From Hyphomicrobium sp. CS1BSMeth3 (GTDB lineage: Bacteria > Pseudomonadota > Alphaproteobacteria > Rhizobiales > Hyphomicrobiaceae): a stretch of 64,000 nucleotides of DNA. Below are positions 36,903 through 46,437 of this stretch, piece by piece (within the stretch, counting starts at the first letter, position 1; each line of letters begins with the position of its first letter). The notes under the pieces were generated by a model. It ran no database searches, was not told the origin of the DNA, and saw only the letters and a program-made list of their open reading frames with translations. The position numbers were made by a program, and so were the translations under genes. Location: assembly GCF_900117415.1 (NCBI RefSeq), contig NZ_FPEI01000004.1:372001-436000 (forward strand). The letters are read 5' to 3'.

Positions 36903-37726
36903 GACACAGTATTCTCCGTATCCTTGAGCAGCTCGCGCAGCTCAGCCGCAAGAGGCATCGCGTCAGTGTGGAAGAGTGGAGAGCCGACATGCGGATTGTC
37001 GATCAGTGCGCGCACGCGCCCCGGCCCTCGCGACATCACCATGATGCGATCGCCGAGATGAACGGCCTCGTTGACGTCATGAGTGACGAAGATCACGGTC
37101 ATGTCCCGCGCACCTTCCATGAGCATGCGGTTCAGCTCCGCCTGCATGCGCTCCCGATTGATCGCGTCGAGCGCACCGAACGGCTCGTCCATGAGAAGAA
37201 GTGCTGGCGCCACGGCAAACGCGCGCGCAAGGGCGCAGCGCTGCTTCTGTCCGCCCGAGAGCGTGTTCGGATACTGCGGCGACTGCCGATCGAGGCCAAC
37301 GAGCGCGATGCACTCTCGTGCCCTTGCTTGAGCCTCGCTGCGGGACATCTTCGGGAAGCGGCGGCGAATGCCCCACGTCACGTTGCCGAGCACCGTGCGC
37401 CAGGGTAGGAGCTGCCCAAAATCCTGGAACACCATGATGCGGTCCATGGATGGAGAGCCCACAGGCTCCCCATCGATCTTTATGCTCCCCGAGGTCAGGG
37501 GGATGAAGCCCCCGATCGCCGTGAGAAGGGTGGACTTTCCGCAGCCCGAAGGGCCGAGAATGACGAACTTCTCACCCTTTCGGATATCGATCGAAACGCT
37601 ATCCACCGCCAGCGTGGCCGCACGCCCGCGAGTGCTGTAAGCAATCGAGGCATCACGGATCGTCACCAGGGGCTCGCCTGGTGACAGTTGTTCGAAGCGA
37701 GCCGCCCGGTTCGCGGCGGTTGCCAT
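36899..37726 (-). CDS. ABC transporter ATP-binding protein, SsuB/TauB type
   Basis: A 275-residue ATPase with Walker A GPSGCGKSTLL, signature LSGGQKQR and LLLMDEPFGALD. The binding-protein gene ends in TGATG here, so ATG 37726 reuses its stop codon; an ATG two codons earlier (37732) is equally possible. Energises the importer of the island. Confidence 0.9.
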   Translation of the reverse strand: MATAANRAARFEQLSPGEPLVTIRDASIAYSTRGRAATLAVDSVSIDIRKGEKFVILGPSGCGKSTLLTAIGGFIPLTSGSIKIDGEPVGSPSMDRIMVFQDFGQLLPWRTVLGNVTWGIRRRFPKMSRSEAQARARECIALVGLDRQSPQYPNTLSGGQKQRCALARAFAVAPALLLMDEPFGALDAINRERMQAELNRMLMEGARDMTVIFVTHDVNEAVHLGDRIMVMSRGPGRVRALIDNPHVGSPLFHTDAMPLAAELRELLKDTENTVS

Positions 37727-38742
37727 CACCATTTCGTGCCAGCCGTATCCGGGAAAGCGTAGAAGTCAGCAGGCCCCGAGGGTTTACGCTTGATGACGCC
37801 AAGCGCCAGCATGGACTTCGCCTGACCCTGCAGATCCGCATCGGCGACGTACGTATCGTAGATGTCCGACTTCATGTACTTGAGGAAGTCGGCACTCGAC
37901 ACTTTGTTGTCGACCGATTTGCTCATCGCCTCGGCAGCGAGCTGCGGATTGGCCTTCATCCAGGCCGCTGTCTGGCGGAGCGCCTCGGCGTAGCCGCGCG
38001 TTATGGCAGCGTGCTCGTTGATGGTCTTGGTCAGTGCGCAAGCTCCGACCGCATACAGGGCATTGAAAATCTTACGGAACGATGCGATCTGGCGCATGCC
38101 CTGATCGGTGAGGCGCATTGCGAAGTCCGCCGTCGCCCAGTGACCATCGAGCTGCCCTGCAATGAGTGCCTGCATGGCATCGGGATGCGGCAGGTTCACG
38201 AAGTTGCGATCCAGTGCCTTAACGTCCTTGCCGGCGCGGTGCAGCAGTTCCTGCGCGGCAAAGTATTGGGCCGTATTGGGGCCCGGCGACAGCTTCTTGC
38301 TCGTGCCGATGAATTCGAGGATGTCCTTTGGGCCATCCGGCCGCACCATGAGATAGCCGTCGAATCCCGAGGTGACCTGGACCCACTTCCAGTCGACGCC
38401 TTTGTCCCACGACTGGAGATAAGGCCCTGGAGTGCACGACCCGAAGTGGAGGCGACCAGCGAGCATGGCATCACGCTGCTGCGCCGTGGTGAAGATGTTC
38501 TGCCACTCGATCTTGGCATTCGGAAATTTCTTTTCCATGACGCCAAGGACACGCGTGATCGGCATCGGCGCGTATATCAGGCCAAAGCCATGGGCGAACT
38601 TGTAGTCGCCAGTGACGGATGGGTCGGGGGTGACGCTGTAGCCTTCGGCGATGGTCACCTGCTGCGCGCTCACACTGCCGAGCGCGGCGCTGAGCGCCAA
38701 AGCCTGCATGGTCAGACCAATGGTCCTGACTATCCTACGCAT
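37726..38742 (-). CDS. ABC transporter substrate-binding protein, NMT1-like
   Basis: A 338-residue periplasmic protein with a Sec signal peptide (about 1-26, cleaved after SVSA). The mature part contains the NMT1-like IEWQNIFTTAQQRDAMLAG and GSCTPGPYLQSWDKG blocks. It lies in one operon with a biotin-dependent carboxylase and CoA-transferases, so the ligand is probably an organic acid or a sulfonated or nitrogenous precursor of one (inference). Confidence 0.88.
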   Translation of the reverse strand: MRRIVRTIGLTMQALALSAALGSVSAQQVTIAEGYSVTPDPSVTGDYKFAHGFGLIYAPMPITRVLGVMEKKFPNAKIEWQNIFTTAQQRDAMLAGRLHFGSCTPGPYLQSWDKGVDWKWVQVTSGFDGYLMVRPDGPKDILEFIGTSKKLSPGPNTAQYFAAQELLHRAGKDVKALDRNFVNLPHPDAMQALIAGQLDGHWATADFAMRLTDQGMRQIASFRKIFNALYAVGACALTKTINEHAAITRGYAEALRQTAAWMKANPQLAAEAMSKSVDNKVSSADFLKYMKSDIYDTYVADADLQGQAKSMLALGVIKRKPSGPADFYAFPDTAGTKW

Positions 38743-38783
38743 GTTTCCTCCTTTTATGACTCTGTTTGTTATAGTCCCCGCTG

Positions 38784-40202
38784 TCAGCGTCGTAGCTTCG
38801 CTTCCTTCAGAGCGCTCCAGAGGCCATCGGTCGGCTTTCCGGGCTGCATATTCTTGATCGCCGCATCGAGCCGATCAGCGCTCGACTCGCTGATGGCGAA
38901 GATCACGTTGTCACGGAACTTGGCGTTTACTCCCGCCTCTCCCATCGGGAGTTTGGCCGAGCCAAGATTGTGCGGCACCGATGCTTCGTGCACGCTTCCG
39001 TCTGTCAGACGGACGCGCACCAGCGCCGGAAATGTTTCCGGAAACTCGGCGAAGGGGCGCGCGCGATAACTGACCTTACCTGCAATGCGGGCGACCTCGG
39101 GATCGGTGATGTTCTCCGGGAGGAAGCTCTTGACTCCGAGCTTGCCATCCAAGGCCGCGCGCGCGACGCAGAACTGCGCACTGAAGCGCCCCTCATAGGC
39201 ATTTCGGGCCGCGACCTTCTGCACCGACGGCTCGAAAACGAGGTCGACGTACCACTGCGGCACCTCGCAGTGGATGTCCTCCACCATATCGAGGCGATCG
39301 AATACGCCGCGCGCGCGCAGATTGATCGTGCCCTGAACCATGGGGTGCACGCACAGACATGCGGGATACGGCTTAGGTGCCATCTCCTCGACCTCGAAGC
39401 GCGAACCGTCGAAGGAGAGGACCGCCTCTGGATCTATGTCGAGACGCGCATAGGCCTTGAAGACGCCGAACCTTCCTTCGAGCACTGTTGCCGGGCCGCT
39501 CAATCCGGCGCGCGCGAGTTGGACCGCGCGAATGCCAGCCTGTGCGGCCCAGCCAGGATGCATCTGCTTCACGTCAGTGCCGTCGGAGAGATACTCCATG
39601 AGGCCAGAGGCCATGCTTCCGGCAATGCCCATCGCATTGCGCGCGACGGAGGCATTCACCTTGAGAAGGCGGGCAGCAATAAAAGTCGACGCGAACACGC
39701 CGAGCACGGCCGTTGACTGGAAGCCGTGATCCTGGAATGGACCAGCGCCGAGACGGCCAAGGCGGGCCGATACCTCGTAGCCGAGAATGGCAGCCGAGAG
39801 GATCTCGCTCGCGGGAGCCTTGATGGCCTCGCCGATGGCCAGGGCAACCGGAATATTGACCGTGCTCGAATGCATGATCGCCGCGGGATGCGTATCATCG
39901 AAGTCGAGTGCGTGAGCCAGCATGCCGTTGGCGAGCGCGGCGTCGACACGGCTGGCACTGAAGCCGCCGCCCCACACGGTGGATTCGGCAGGGCCACCGG
40001 CCTCTGCGGCGACGCGCAGGCCGGACGTGCCGACGCCGAACGCTCCGCCAGCCAGCGCAACACCAATCGTGTCCTTCATGCAAAGCTGGACGGCGCGGAC
40101 TGCCGACTGCGGAATTCGCTCTGCCGGATAGTCCAGGAATAGTGCGAGCAACCGCTCGGAAAAAGACGCCTCGCGCGTGGCAGCCGTTTTGATCTCGCTC
40201 AT
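38784..40202 (-). CDS. MmgE/PrpD family protein (hydro-lyase or isomerase), not the prp-operon PrpD
   Basis: A 472-residue MmgE/PrpD-fold protein. The helical N-terminal domain carries DFDDTHPAAIMHSSTVNIPVAL near residue 100. It is shorter than and clearly different from the 502-residue PrpD at 7009. The fold includes 2-methylcitrate dehydratase, iminodisuccinate epimerase and itaconate-related enzymes, so the reaction is open. The gene lies between the carboxyltransferase and the importer genes on the same strand, with 35- and 41-bp gaps, suggesting it acts on the carboxylated or imported acid. Confidence 0.87.
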   Translation of the reverse strand: MSEIKTAATREASFSERLLALFLDYPAERIPQSAVRAVQLCMKDTIGVALAGGAFGVGTSGLRVAAEAGGPAESTVWGGGFSASRVDAALANGMLAHALDFDDTHPAAIMHSSTVNIPVALAIGEAIKAPASEILSAAILGYEVSARLGRLGAGPFQDHGFQSTAVLGVFASTFIAARLLKVNASVARNAMGIAGSMASGLMEYLSDGTDVKQMHPGWAAQAGIRAVQLARAGLSGPATVLEGRFGVFKAYARLDIDPEAVLSFDGSRFEVEEMAPKPYPACLCVHPMVQGTINLRARGVFDRLDMVEDIHCEVPQWYVDLVFEPSVQKVAARNAYEGRFSAQFCVARAALDGKLGVKSFLPENITDPEVARIAGKVSYRARPFAEFPETFPALVRVRLTDGSVHEASVPHNLGSAKLPMGEAGVNAKFRDNVIFAISESSADRLDAAIKNMQPGKPTDGLWSALKEAKLRR

Positions 40203-40237
40203 CGTAGGACTCCAAAATCGAAGTCGGCCCTACCCGC

Positions 40238-41806
40238 TCATGGGCGCACGCCTGATTGGAACTTCGGACCGAGTGTCGTCTTGAGGCGGCTCTCGGCGGC
40301 CGCCAATACGCGGCAGAGATAAGCGCGGGTCTCGCGCGGATCGATCATGTCCTCGACGGCAAATGCCTCGGCCATGCGGAAAGGCGACGCCAAGGCGCGC
40401 AACTCGTCCTCGATCTCGACTTGCCGTGCTGCGGGATCTTCCGCAGATTCGATCTCGCGCCGGAATGCGGCTCGCACGCCGCCTTCAACGGGAAGATTGC
40501 CGATCTCCGCCGAAGGCCAGGCGACCTTGAAATTGAGGCCGGCTTTGTCGCAGGCGGCCATGCCTGCCATGCCGTAGCACTTGCGAATGACGACCGTGAC
40601 GATGGGAACGGTGGCCTTGGCGCCGACGTACACGGCGCGCATGCCTTCCCGGAGTGTGCCTGCCATCTCGGCCTGCGGCCCGACCATGAATCCAGGCTGG
40701 TCCACGAGGAACACGATCGGGATATGGAACGTGTCGCACAGCTCAGTGAAATGGATCTGCTTGCGTGCTGCCTTGTGATCCATGGCGCCGCCATAGATCA
40801 TCGGATTGTTGGCGATCACGCCAACGGGCCGGCCATCGAGACGCGCGAGCGATGTGATGACCGACTTGCCGAAGGTGGGCTGCAGTTCGAACGCGGAGCC
40901 GCGATCGACGATCAGCTCGATGACGCGCCGCATGTTGTAGGGCGTGCGCCGATGCTTCGGCACGATGCCGAGAAGCTCCTCGTCGCCCCGCTCCACCGGA
41001 TCGTCGCACGCGTGCCTCGGTGGCAGCTCCCAAACATTCTGCGGCATGAAGCTGAGGAAGCGGCGCACCATCTCGAGCGCTTCCTGCTCGCTCTCGGCGA
41101 CATTGTCGATCGTGCCGCCGCCGTCGACGGCGATCTTGGCCCCACCAAGTTCCTCGCGGGAAAGCTTGATCCCCATCGACCGCTCGACGACCGGCGGCCC
41201 AGCAGCGAAGATCTGGCTTGTTCCCTTCACCATGACGGAGAAGTGCGAAAGCACGGCGCGCCCCGCGGGACCTCCGGCAGCAACGCCCATCACGGCGCTG
41301 GCAACCGGGACGATGCCGAGCAGCTCGACAGAACGCTCGAAGCCGTGAACGCCCGGAAACACAGCATGACCGCGCCGCTTGATCGAGGCCACGCTCCCGC
41401 CGGCGCCATCGATGAGATTGACGAGCGGAATGCGATAGTTGAAGGCCAGGTCCTCGATGAACCCGCCCTGCCCTCCTTTTCGCCGCTCGGAGCCCCAACT
41501 CGCGCCGCCGCGAATTGTGAAGTCCTCGCCGCCGAGAGCGACGTCGCGCCCGTCGATCCGCGCAAGTCCCATGATGTAGGGTGCCGGCTGTACGCGCTGC
41601 ACCTTCCCGCTGTCATAACGCCCTTGGCCGGTGAGCGCCGAAATCTCCTGGAAGCTTCCCTCGTCGACGAGCGTCGAAATGCGCTCGCGAATGGTCGAGC
41701 GGCCAGCCGCGTGATGGGCCGCAACGGCTTCGGGGCCGCCATGCTCCTCCGCCCAGCGGCGGCGCTGGTGGATCTCTTCCGTTTCGGAGCGCCAGCTATC
41801 GGACAT
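40238..41806 (-). CDS. Acyl-CoA carboxylase carboxyltransferase (beta) subunit, first paralogue
   Basis: A 522-residue PccB/MccB-type carboxyltransferase with both crotonase-like halves: an N-terminal acyl-CoA half (GGEDFTIRGGASWGS, NLIDGAGGSVAS) and a C-terminal carboxybiotin half (IANNPMIYGGAMDHKAARKQ, VDQPGFMVGPQAE, GMAGMAAC). It transfers CO2 from carboxybiotin to an acyl-CoA. A second, divergent carboxyltransferase is encoded four genes upstream (43396-44937), unusual in one operon. The acyl substrate is not predictable. Confidence 0.9.
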   Translation of the reverse strand: MSDSWRSETEEIHQRRRWAEEHGGPEAVAAHHAAGRSTIRERISTLVDEGSFQEISALTGQGRYDSGKVQRVQPAPYIMGLARIDGRDVALGGEDFTIRGGASWGSERRKGGQGGFIEDLAFNYRIPLVNLIDGAGGSVASIKRRGHAVFPGVHGFERSVELLGIVPVASAVMGVAAGGPAGRAVLSHFSVMVKGTSQIFAAGPPVVERSMGIKLSREELGGAKIAVDGGGTIDNVAESEQEALEMVRRFLSFMPQNVWELPPRHACDDPVERGDEELLGIVPKHRRTPYNMRRVIELIVDRGSAFELQPTFGKSVITSLARLDGRPVGVIANNPMIYGGAMDHKAARKQIHFTELCDTFHIPIVFLVDQPGFMVGPQAEMAGTLREGMRAVYVGAKATVPIVTVVIRKCYGMAGMAACDKAGLNFKVAWPSAEIGNLPVEGGVRAAFRREIESAEDPAARQVEIEDELRALASPFRMAEAFAVEDMIDPRETRAYLCRVLAAAESRLKTTLGPKFQSGVRP

Positions 41807-41811
41807 GAGGC

Positions 41812-42033
41812 CTACACCTCCACGATGGCGACGGTCTGCCCCTCGTTGACCGCCTCGCCTTCCTTGACCAGGATCTCGGTGACCTTCCCGCCGTCGATCG
41901 CAAGGACGGGAATCTCCATCTTCATCGACTCGAGAATGATCACCGGCTCGTCGACGCCGACTACGTCACCCGGCTTGACCAGGATCTTCCACACTGCGCC
42001 GGTGATCTCGGATTTGACTTCGGTCTTTGCCAT
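41812..42033 (-). CDS. Biotin carboxyl carrier protein, minimal biotinyl domain
   Basis: A 73-residue protein that is only a biotinyl/lipoyl domain. Biotin attaches to Lys38 in ESMKMEIP. This free-standing minimal carrier lacks the N-terminal extension of the housekeeping AccB. It lies 5 bp before the carboxyltransferase gene and 9 bp after the biotin carboxylase gene and shuttles CO2 between them. Confidence 0.92.
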   Translation of the reverse strand: MAKTEVKSEITGAVWKILVKPGDVVGVDEPVIILESMKMEIPVLAIDGGKVTEILVKEGEAVNEGQTVAIVEV

Positions 42034-42042
42034 GATGCTTCC

Positions 42043-43386
42043 TCAAGTGGCCTGTGCTTCGGCAAGGAGGCCGGTGTGTACGGCACCTGCGCGGAATGGC
42101 TCGTGACGCAGAATTCGGAGCAACGCGGGAATGTTCGATTTCAGTCCTTCGACCGTGAACGCTTCCAGCGCTGCTTCGAGGCGGGCTATGGCTTCGTTGC
42201 GGGTCGCACCGCGCGCGATCACCTTCGCGAGGAGCGGATCGTAGTTGGGTGTTACGGTTCCACCTTCGGCATAGCCGGTCTCGACGCGAATGCCTTCTCC
42301 TCGGGGCGGGCGGAATGTCTTTAGCGGCCCGGGCGAAGGAAAGAAGCGGACCGGATCCTCCGCATATACGCGCGCCTGAATGGCGTGCCCCGACGGCTCG
42401 ATGGCTGCAGGCAGGAAAGTATCGAGCGCTTCGCCTGCAGCCGAACGGATCTGAGCCTCGACGAGATCGATGCCTGTCACTTCCTCCGTCACGCCATGCT
42501 CGACCTGCAGGCGTGTGTTCATCTCCAGGAAGCTGAACGACCCGTCGTCGCCCATCAGCATCTCGATGGTGCCGATGTTGTCGTAGCCTATAGCCGCCAT
42601 CATCTCGGCGACGCGCTCGCAGAGGGCAGTGACCTTCTCGCGCGGCATGCCGGGAGCCGTGGCCTCCTCGATGACTTTCTGATGGCGTCGCTGGACGGAG
42701 CAGTCGCGCTCGAAGATATGGCGAACGCGTCCGTGGCGATCACCGAGCACCTGGATTTCGATATGGCGCGGCCGCTCGATCAGGCGCTCGAGATAGACCT
42801 CGCCATTGCCGAAACCGCGCATGGCCATGGACTGTGCCTGCGTAACGGCAGCAGCAAGCTGCTTGGCATCCCGCGCCGCAATCATGCCGATGCCACCGCC
42901 GCCCGCGGCGGGCTTGACGAGCACCGGATAACCAATCCGTTCCGCTGCGGCAGCAACGGCAGCCTCATCGGCAGGGAGCACGCCGGAGCCGGCGTTCATG
43001 GGCATACCGTGGCCCATCATGAGCTCCCGGGCCCGCGTCTTATGCCCCATCGCATCGATAAGACCCGCATTCGGCCCAATGAACGCAATGCCGGCTTCGT
43101 GGACCTGCCGCGCGAATGCGGCATTCTCGGAAAGAAAGCCATAGCCGGGGTGTATTGCGTCGACGCCGAGCTTGCGTGCGAGTTCGACGATCTTCTTGCC
43201 GTCGAGATAGCTCTCGCGTGCTGGGCCGGGCCCGATGCAGTGCGCTTCGCCTGCGCGTGCAAGGTAGGGCGCGCCGGCGTCCGCCTCAGAGTAGACCGCG
43301 ATGGACGCAACGCCCATCTTGTCCAGCGTGCGAAGCACCCTGGCGGCAACGGCACTGCGATTGGCAACGAGTACCTTCTTGAACAT
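42043..43386 (-). CDS. Biotin carboxylase subunit of acyl-CoA carboxylase
   Basis: A 447-residue AccC-like ATP-grasp enzyme that makes carboxybiotin. It has MFKKVLVANRSAVAARVLR at the start, the glycine-rich KPAAGGGGIGM, the active-site ERDCSVQRRHQKVIEEA and FLEMNTRLQVEHGVTE. Length fits a biotin carboxylase without the fused carrier found in PccA/MccA alpha subunits, which agrees with the separate 73-residue carrier. Confidence 0.92.
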   Translation of the reverse strand: MFKKVLVANRSAVAARVLRTLDKMGVASIAVYSEADAGAPYLARAGEAHCIGPGPARESYLDGKKIVELARKLGVDAIHPGYGFLSENAAFARQVHEAGIAFIGPNAGLIDAMGHKTRARELMMGHGMPMNAGSGVLPADEAAVAAAAERIGYPVLVKPAAGGGGIGMIAARDAKQLAAAVTQAQSMAMRGFGNGEVYLERLIERPRHIEIQVLGDRHGRVRHIFERDCSVQRRHQKVIEEATAPGMPREKVTALCERVAEMMAAIGYDNIGTIEMLMGDDGSFSFLEMNTRLQVEHGVTEEVTGIDLVEAQIRSAAGEALDTFLPAAIEPSGHAIQARVYAEDPVRFFPSPGPLKTFRPPRGEGIRVETGYAEGGTVTPNYDPLLAKVIARGATRNEAIARLEAALEAFTVEGLKSNIPALLRILRHEPFRAGAVHTGLLAEAQAT

Positions 43387-43395
43387 GCTTCCCGC

Positions 43396-44937
43396 CTAGC
43401 TGCTCGTCGGCCAGGCCCGCATGAGATGCTGGCCAATTCCATTGCTGAGGCGGAGCTGATGCACGTCCAGCAGACGAATGAGGTGATCGCGCGTCTCCTG
43501 CGGCTGGATCACGTGCTGCACGCCATACATCGAGGCAATGCCCCAGACCTCGTTCTCCTTCTCCATCTCCGCCAGCTTCTCTTCGAAGCCCGGATCGCCG
43601 CGCCGCAAGCCATGAACCACAGTTACGGCGAACGCGGGTGTCATGAAGCTGACCTCCGCCGTCGGCCACGCAGCAACCTCGTCGGAGTTTCGACCGCCGC
43701 CCATATTCAGATACGCTTGGCCGTAGGTCTTCCGGATGATCACGGAGATCTTCGGTACCGTCACGAGCTGCAGGGCATTCATGAAGTTGACGATCTTGCC
43801 GGTGGCCCGGCGCTTCTCCGCCTCGGCGCCGATCAGGAAGCCTGGTGTGTCGACCAGCATCACGATGGGGATGTTGAACGAGTCACAAAGGACCAGGAAA
43901 TCGATGATCTTGTCGCAAGCATCCGTATCGAGCGTGCCGCCCTTGACCATCGGATTGTTGGCGATGATGCCGACCACGCGCCCTGCAAGGCGACCGAGCG
44001 CTGTCACGGCGACGCGGCCGAAGCGCGCCTTCATCTCGAAATAGCTGTCGTTGTCTACGATGCGCTGGATGATCTTGCGCATGTCGTAGACCTGAGTCCG
44101 GCTCGCCGGCAGGAGATCCTGGATGGTGCGCATCCCCTCGCCCGAACCTGCCGGCGTCGGCCTTACGGGTGGCATTTCCTTATGATGGGTCGGCATGTAG
44201 CTCAGGAATTTGCGTAGCGCATCGAGCGCTTCCTCATCCGTATCGACGACCATGTCGACCATGCCGGTCGTCTCGGCGTGGATGCGCCAGCCACCAAGGT
44301 CCTCAGGACTGAGCTTCTCTCCCGTGGCCAGCTCGATCAGCCCGGGACTGGAGACCGCCATCACCGCGCCCTTGCGTATGACGCTGAAGTCCGAGCAGCA
44401 GTTGTAAAGAAACGACGAGCCGTAGCAGTATCCGAGAATTGCGGAGACCCATGGCGTCTCTCGCATTCGCTGATACTGCGTCGGATCATTGCCGAGCATG
44501 GTACCCATGCCGCGCGAGCCCTGATTGTCCGGCAGGCGGGCCCCCGAAGATTCGCCGAGCCAGACCATCGGCAGGCCGCGCATCGCGGCGATGCGGCGCA
44601 TCTGCCCGATCTTGCGCATATTCGTGAGGCTGCTCGATGCGCCCTTCACCGTAAAGTCGTTCGAGATCACCGCAACTTCGCGGCCATCAATGCGCGCATA
44701 GCCGGCGATCTTTCCGTCGGCAGGTGTGGTGGCTTCGTCACCAGGCATGATCGATCGCCCGAACAAACCGGACTCGTAGAAGCTGCCGGGATCGATCAAT
44801 CGATCGATGCGGCTGCGCGCATCGAGGACGCCCTTCTCGGCGCGCGCGCGAAGTTTCGCCTCTCCGCCCATGGCGAGAGCGGCGCGGCGGCGCTCCTCGA
44901 AATCGTTCAGAGGCTGCTCTTTCTTTTCCGTGGTCAT
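43396..44937 (-). CDS. Acyl-CoA carboxylase carboxyltransferase (beta) subunit, second paralogue
   Basis: A 513-residue full-length carboxyltransferase, clearly diverged from the one at 40238. It has YGSSFLYNCCSDFSVI, the carboxybiotin half with IANNPMVKGGTLDTDACDKI and VDTPGFLIGAEAEKR, and a C-terminal KENEVWGIASMYGVQHVIQP tail. The 4-bp overlap with the CaiB gene upstream and the 9-bp gap to the carboxylase put it inside the operon. Either the two paralogues form a heteromeric carboxyltransferase or they serve two acyl-CoAs (both inference). Confidence 0.9.
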   Translation of the reverse strand: MTTEKKEQPLNDFEERRRAALAMGGEAKLRARAEKGVLDARSRIDRLIDPGSFYESGLFGRSIMPGDEATTPADGKIAGYARIDGREVAVISNDFTVKGASSSLTNMRKIGQMRRIAAMRGLPMVWLGESSGARLPDNQGSRGMGTMLGNDPTQYQRMRETPWVSAILGYCYGSSFLYNCCSDFSVIRKGAVMAVSSPGLIELATGEKLSPEDLGGWRIHAETTGMVDMVVDTDEEALDALRKFLSYMPTHHKEMPPVRPTPAGSGEGMRTIQDLLPASRTQVYDMRKIIQRIVDNDSYFEMKARFGRVAVTALGRLAGRVVGIIANNPMVKGGTLDTDACDKIIDFLVLCDSFNIPIVMLVDTPGFLIGAEAEKRRATGKIVNFMNALQLVTVPKISVIIRKTYGQAYLNMGGGRNSDEVAAWPTAEVSFMTPAFAVTVVHGLRRGDPGFEEKLAEMEKENEVWGIASMYGVQHVIQPQETRDHLIRLLDVHQLRLSNGIGQHLMRAWPTSS

Positions 44938-46178
44938 GCGTGTCTTCTCGCCTCGGAGCTGGAGTCTGCGTGGCTGCAGCGGACGATGCCCTGCTGCTCG
45001 AGTTTCGCAATGTCAGCCTCGGAGAGACCGCATCTCTGCTGCAAAATTTCGCGCGTGCTTGAACCAACGCGGCCGCCGGCGTGCGCTATGCGGCCGGGCG
45101 TCTCAGAAAGCTTAGGCGTGACGCCCATCAGCGTGACTGCGCCAAGCTCCGCGTCCGGCACGTCGACCAGCATTTCCCGTGCGCGGAAATGTGGATCCTT
45201 GAAGATATCGGAAACGTCATAGATCCGCGAAGCAGGCACCGAGGCACCGCGCAGCGTTGCCTCCACGGTGTCGAGATCATTCGCCTCCGTCCACGCGGAT
45301 ATTATCGCGTCGAGCTCGGCTTCGTTCTCGTTCCGGTGAATTGTCTTGTCGAAGCGCTTGTCGGCGGCCAGCTCCGGCCGGCCCATCGCCTGTGCAAGGC
45401 GCGCAAACACACTATCGGCCATCGCGGTGATGTGGATGTGCCGCCCGTCCCTGGTCGCATAGAGATTGTTCGGCGCCGAACCCGGCAGCCGTGATCCTTC
45501 GCGCTGCGCGACGATACCGAGCGCACCAAACACGGGCACATGCGGCTCGATCATGCTGAAGGCGGAATCGCAGAGCGCCGCATCAATGCATTGCCCGCGT
45601 CCAGTCGCCGCGCGCGCCTGCAAAGCCAACACTGCACCGAAGGCTGCGTACAGCCCCGTAATCTCATCGGTCAGCGAAGTATTGATGCGGCCCGGCGGAC
45701 GATCGGGATCACCCGTCAGGTGGCGCAACCCGCTCATAGCCTCGGCGACGACACCGTACCCAGCGCGTGCGCGATGGGGGCCTGTTTGGCCGAAGCCCGT
45801 GATGCGCACCATGATCAAGCGCGGATTGAGCGCGCTCAACACATCGTAGCCGAGACCCCAATCCTCGAGCGTGCCGGGCTTGAAGTTCTCGATCAGGATG
45901 TCGCTTCCAGCAGCTAGCTGCTTGACAAGCTGACGACCGGTCTCCTGACGCAGATCGAGAGCCAGCAGACGCTTGTTGCGAAAGATGCTCGCTGCATAGA
46001 GCGAGCGATCGCCAACGCGGCGGCTCATCGAACGAACGACATCACCTTCTGGCGGTTCGATCTTGATGACTTCGGCGCCGAAGTCGGCGAGCAGGCGACC
46101 GCAAAATGGACCGGCAACGCTGGAACCAACCTCAAGCACGCGCAGACCCGCGAGCGGACCTCGTCCCAAATCCACCAT
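44934..46178 (-). CDS. CaiB/BaiF (family III) CoA-transferase, first gene of the carboxylase operon
   Basis: A 414-residue family III CoA-transferase. The N-terminus has VGSSVAGPFCGRLLADFGAEVIKIEPP and the probable catalytic Asp lies in SLTDEITGLYAAF. ATG 46178 was chosen because GAGGAA lies 5 bp upstream. It would transfer CoA from an acyl-CoA donor to the imported acid, preparing it for carboxylation (inference). The long palindrome-bearing leader upstream suggests the operon promoter is here. It overlaps the following carboxyltransferase gene by 4 bp. Confidence 0.9.
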   Translation of the reverse strand: MVDLGRGPLAGLRVLEVGSSVAGPFCGRLLADFGAEVIKIEPPEGDVVRSMSRRVGDRSLYAASIFRNKRLLALDLRQETGRQLVKQLAAGSDILIENFKPGTLEDWGLGYDVLSALNPRLIMVRITGFGQTGPHRARAGYGVVAEAMSGLRHLTGDPDRPPGRINTSLTDEITGLYAAFGAVLALQARAATGRGQCIDAALCDSAFSMIEPHVPVFGALGIVAQREGSRLPGSAPNNLYATRDGRHIHITAMADSVFARLAQAMGRPELAADKRFDKTIHRNENEAELDAIISAWTEANDLDTVEATLRGASVPASRIYDVSDIFKDPHFRAREMLVDVPDAELGAVTLMGVTPKLSETPGRIAHAGGRVGSSTREILQQRCGLSEADIAKLEQQGIVRCSHADSSSEARRHA

Positions 46179-46243
46179 GGCGTTCCTCAAAAGGCTCATC
46201 GGCCTCGTTCTTGTTGAGGGCAATGTTCCGTCTTGGCGATAAT

Positions 46244-46288
46244 ATTGTCAACAATCTTCGCGCCTCTTCTGTTGCGCGTTGTGCAACA
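46244..46288. promoter_or_regulatory. Palindromes upstream of the CoA-transferase/carboxylase operon
   Basis: ATTGT-CA-ACAAT (46244-46255) is a perfect 12-bp palindrome with a 2-bp centre, 66 bp before ATG 46178. A second inverted repeat, TGTTGC (46270-46275) and GCAACA (46283-46288), follows. FCD-type GntR regulators often bind ATTGTnnACAAT-like sites, so the upstream GntR protein is the natural candidate (inference). Confidence 0.5.
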
Positions 46289-46437
46289 TGAGATCCGAGC
46301 GCAGTACGGGATTGATAGGCAAGCGAGTTTTCGCGAGCGCTCGGCCGATCGAGAGCAGCTCTCGGCCAAAGATGGTCCGATCGCCGTTCCGCTAGCCGGA
46401 ACGGCGGTCTTGGTGGATCGCAACGGATCTTGTTGGA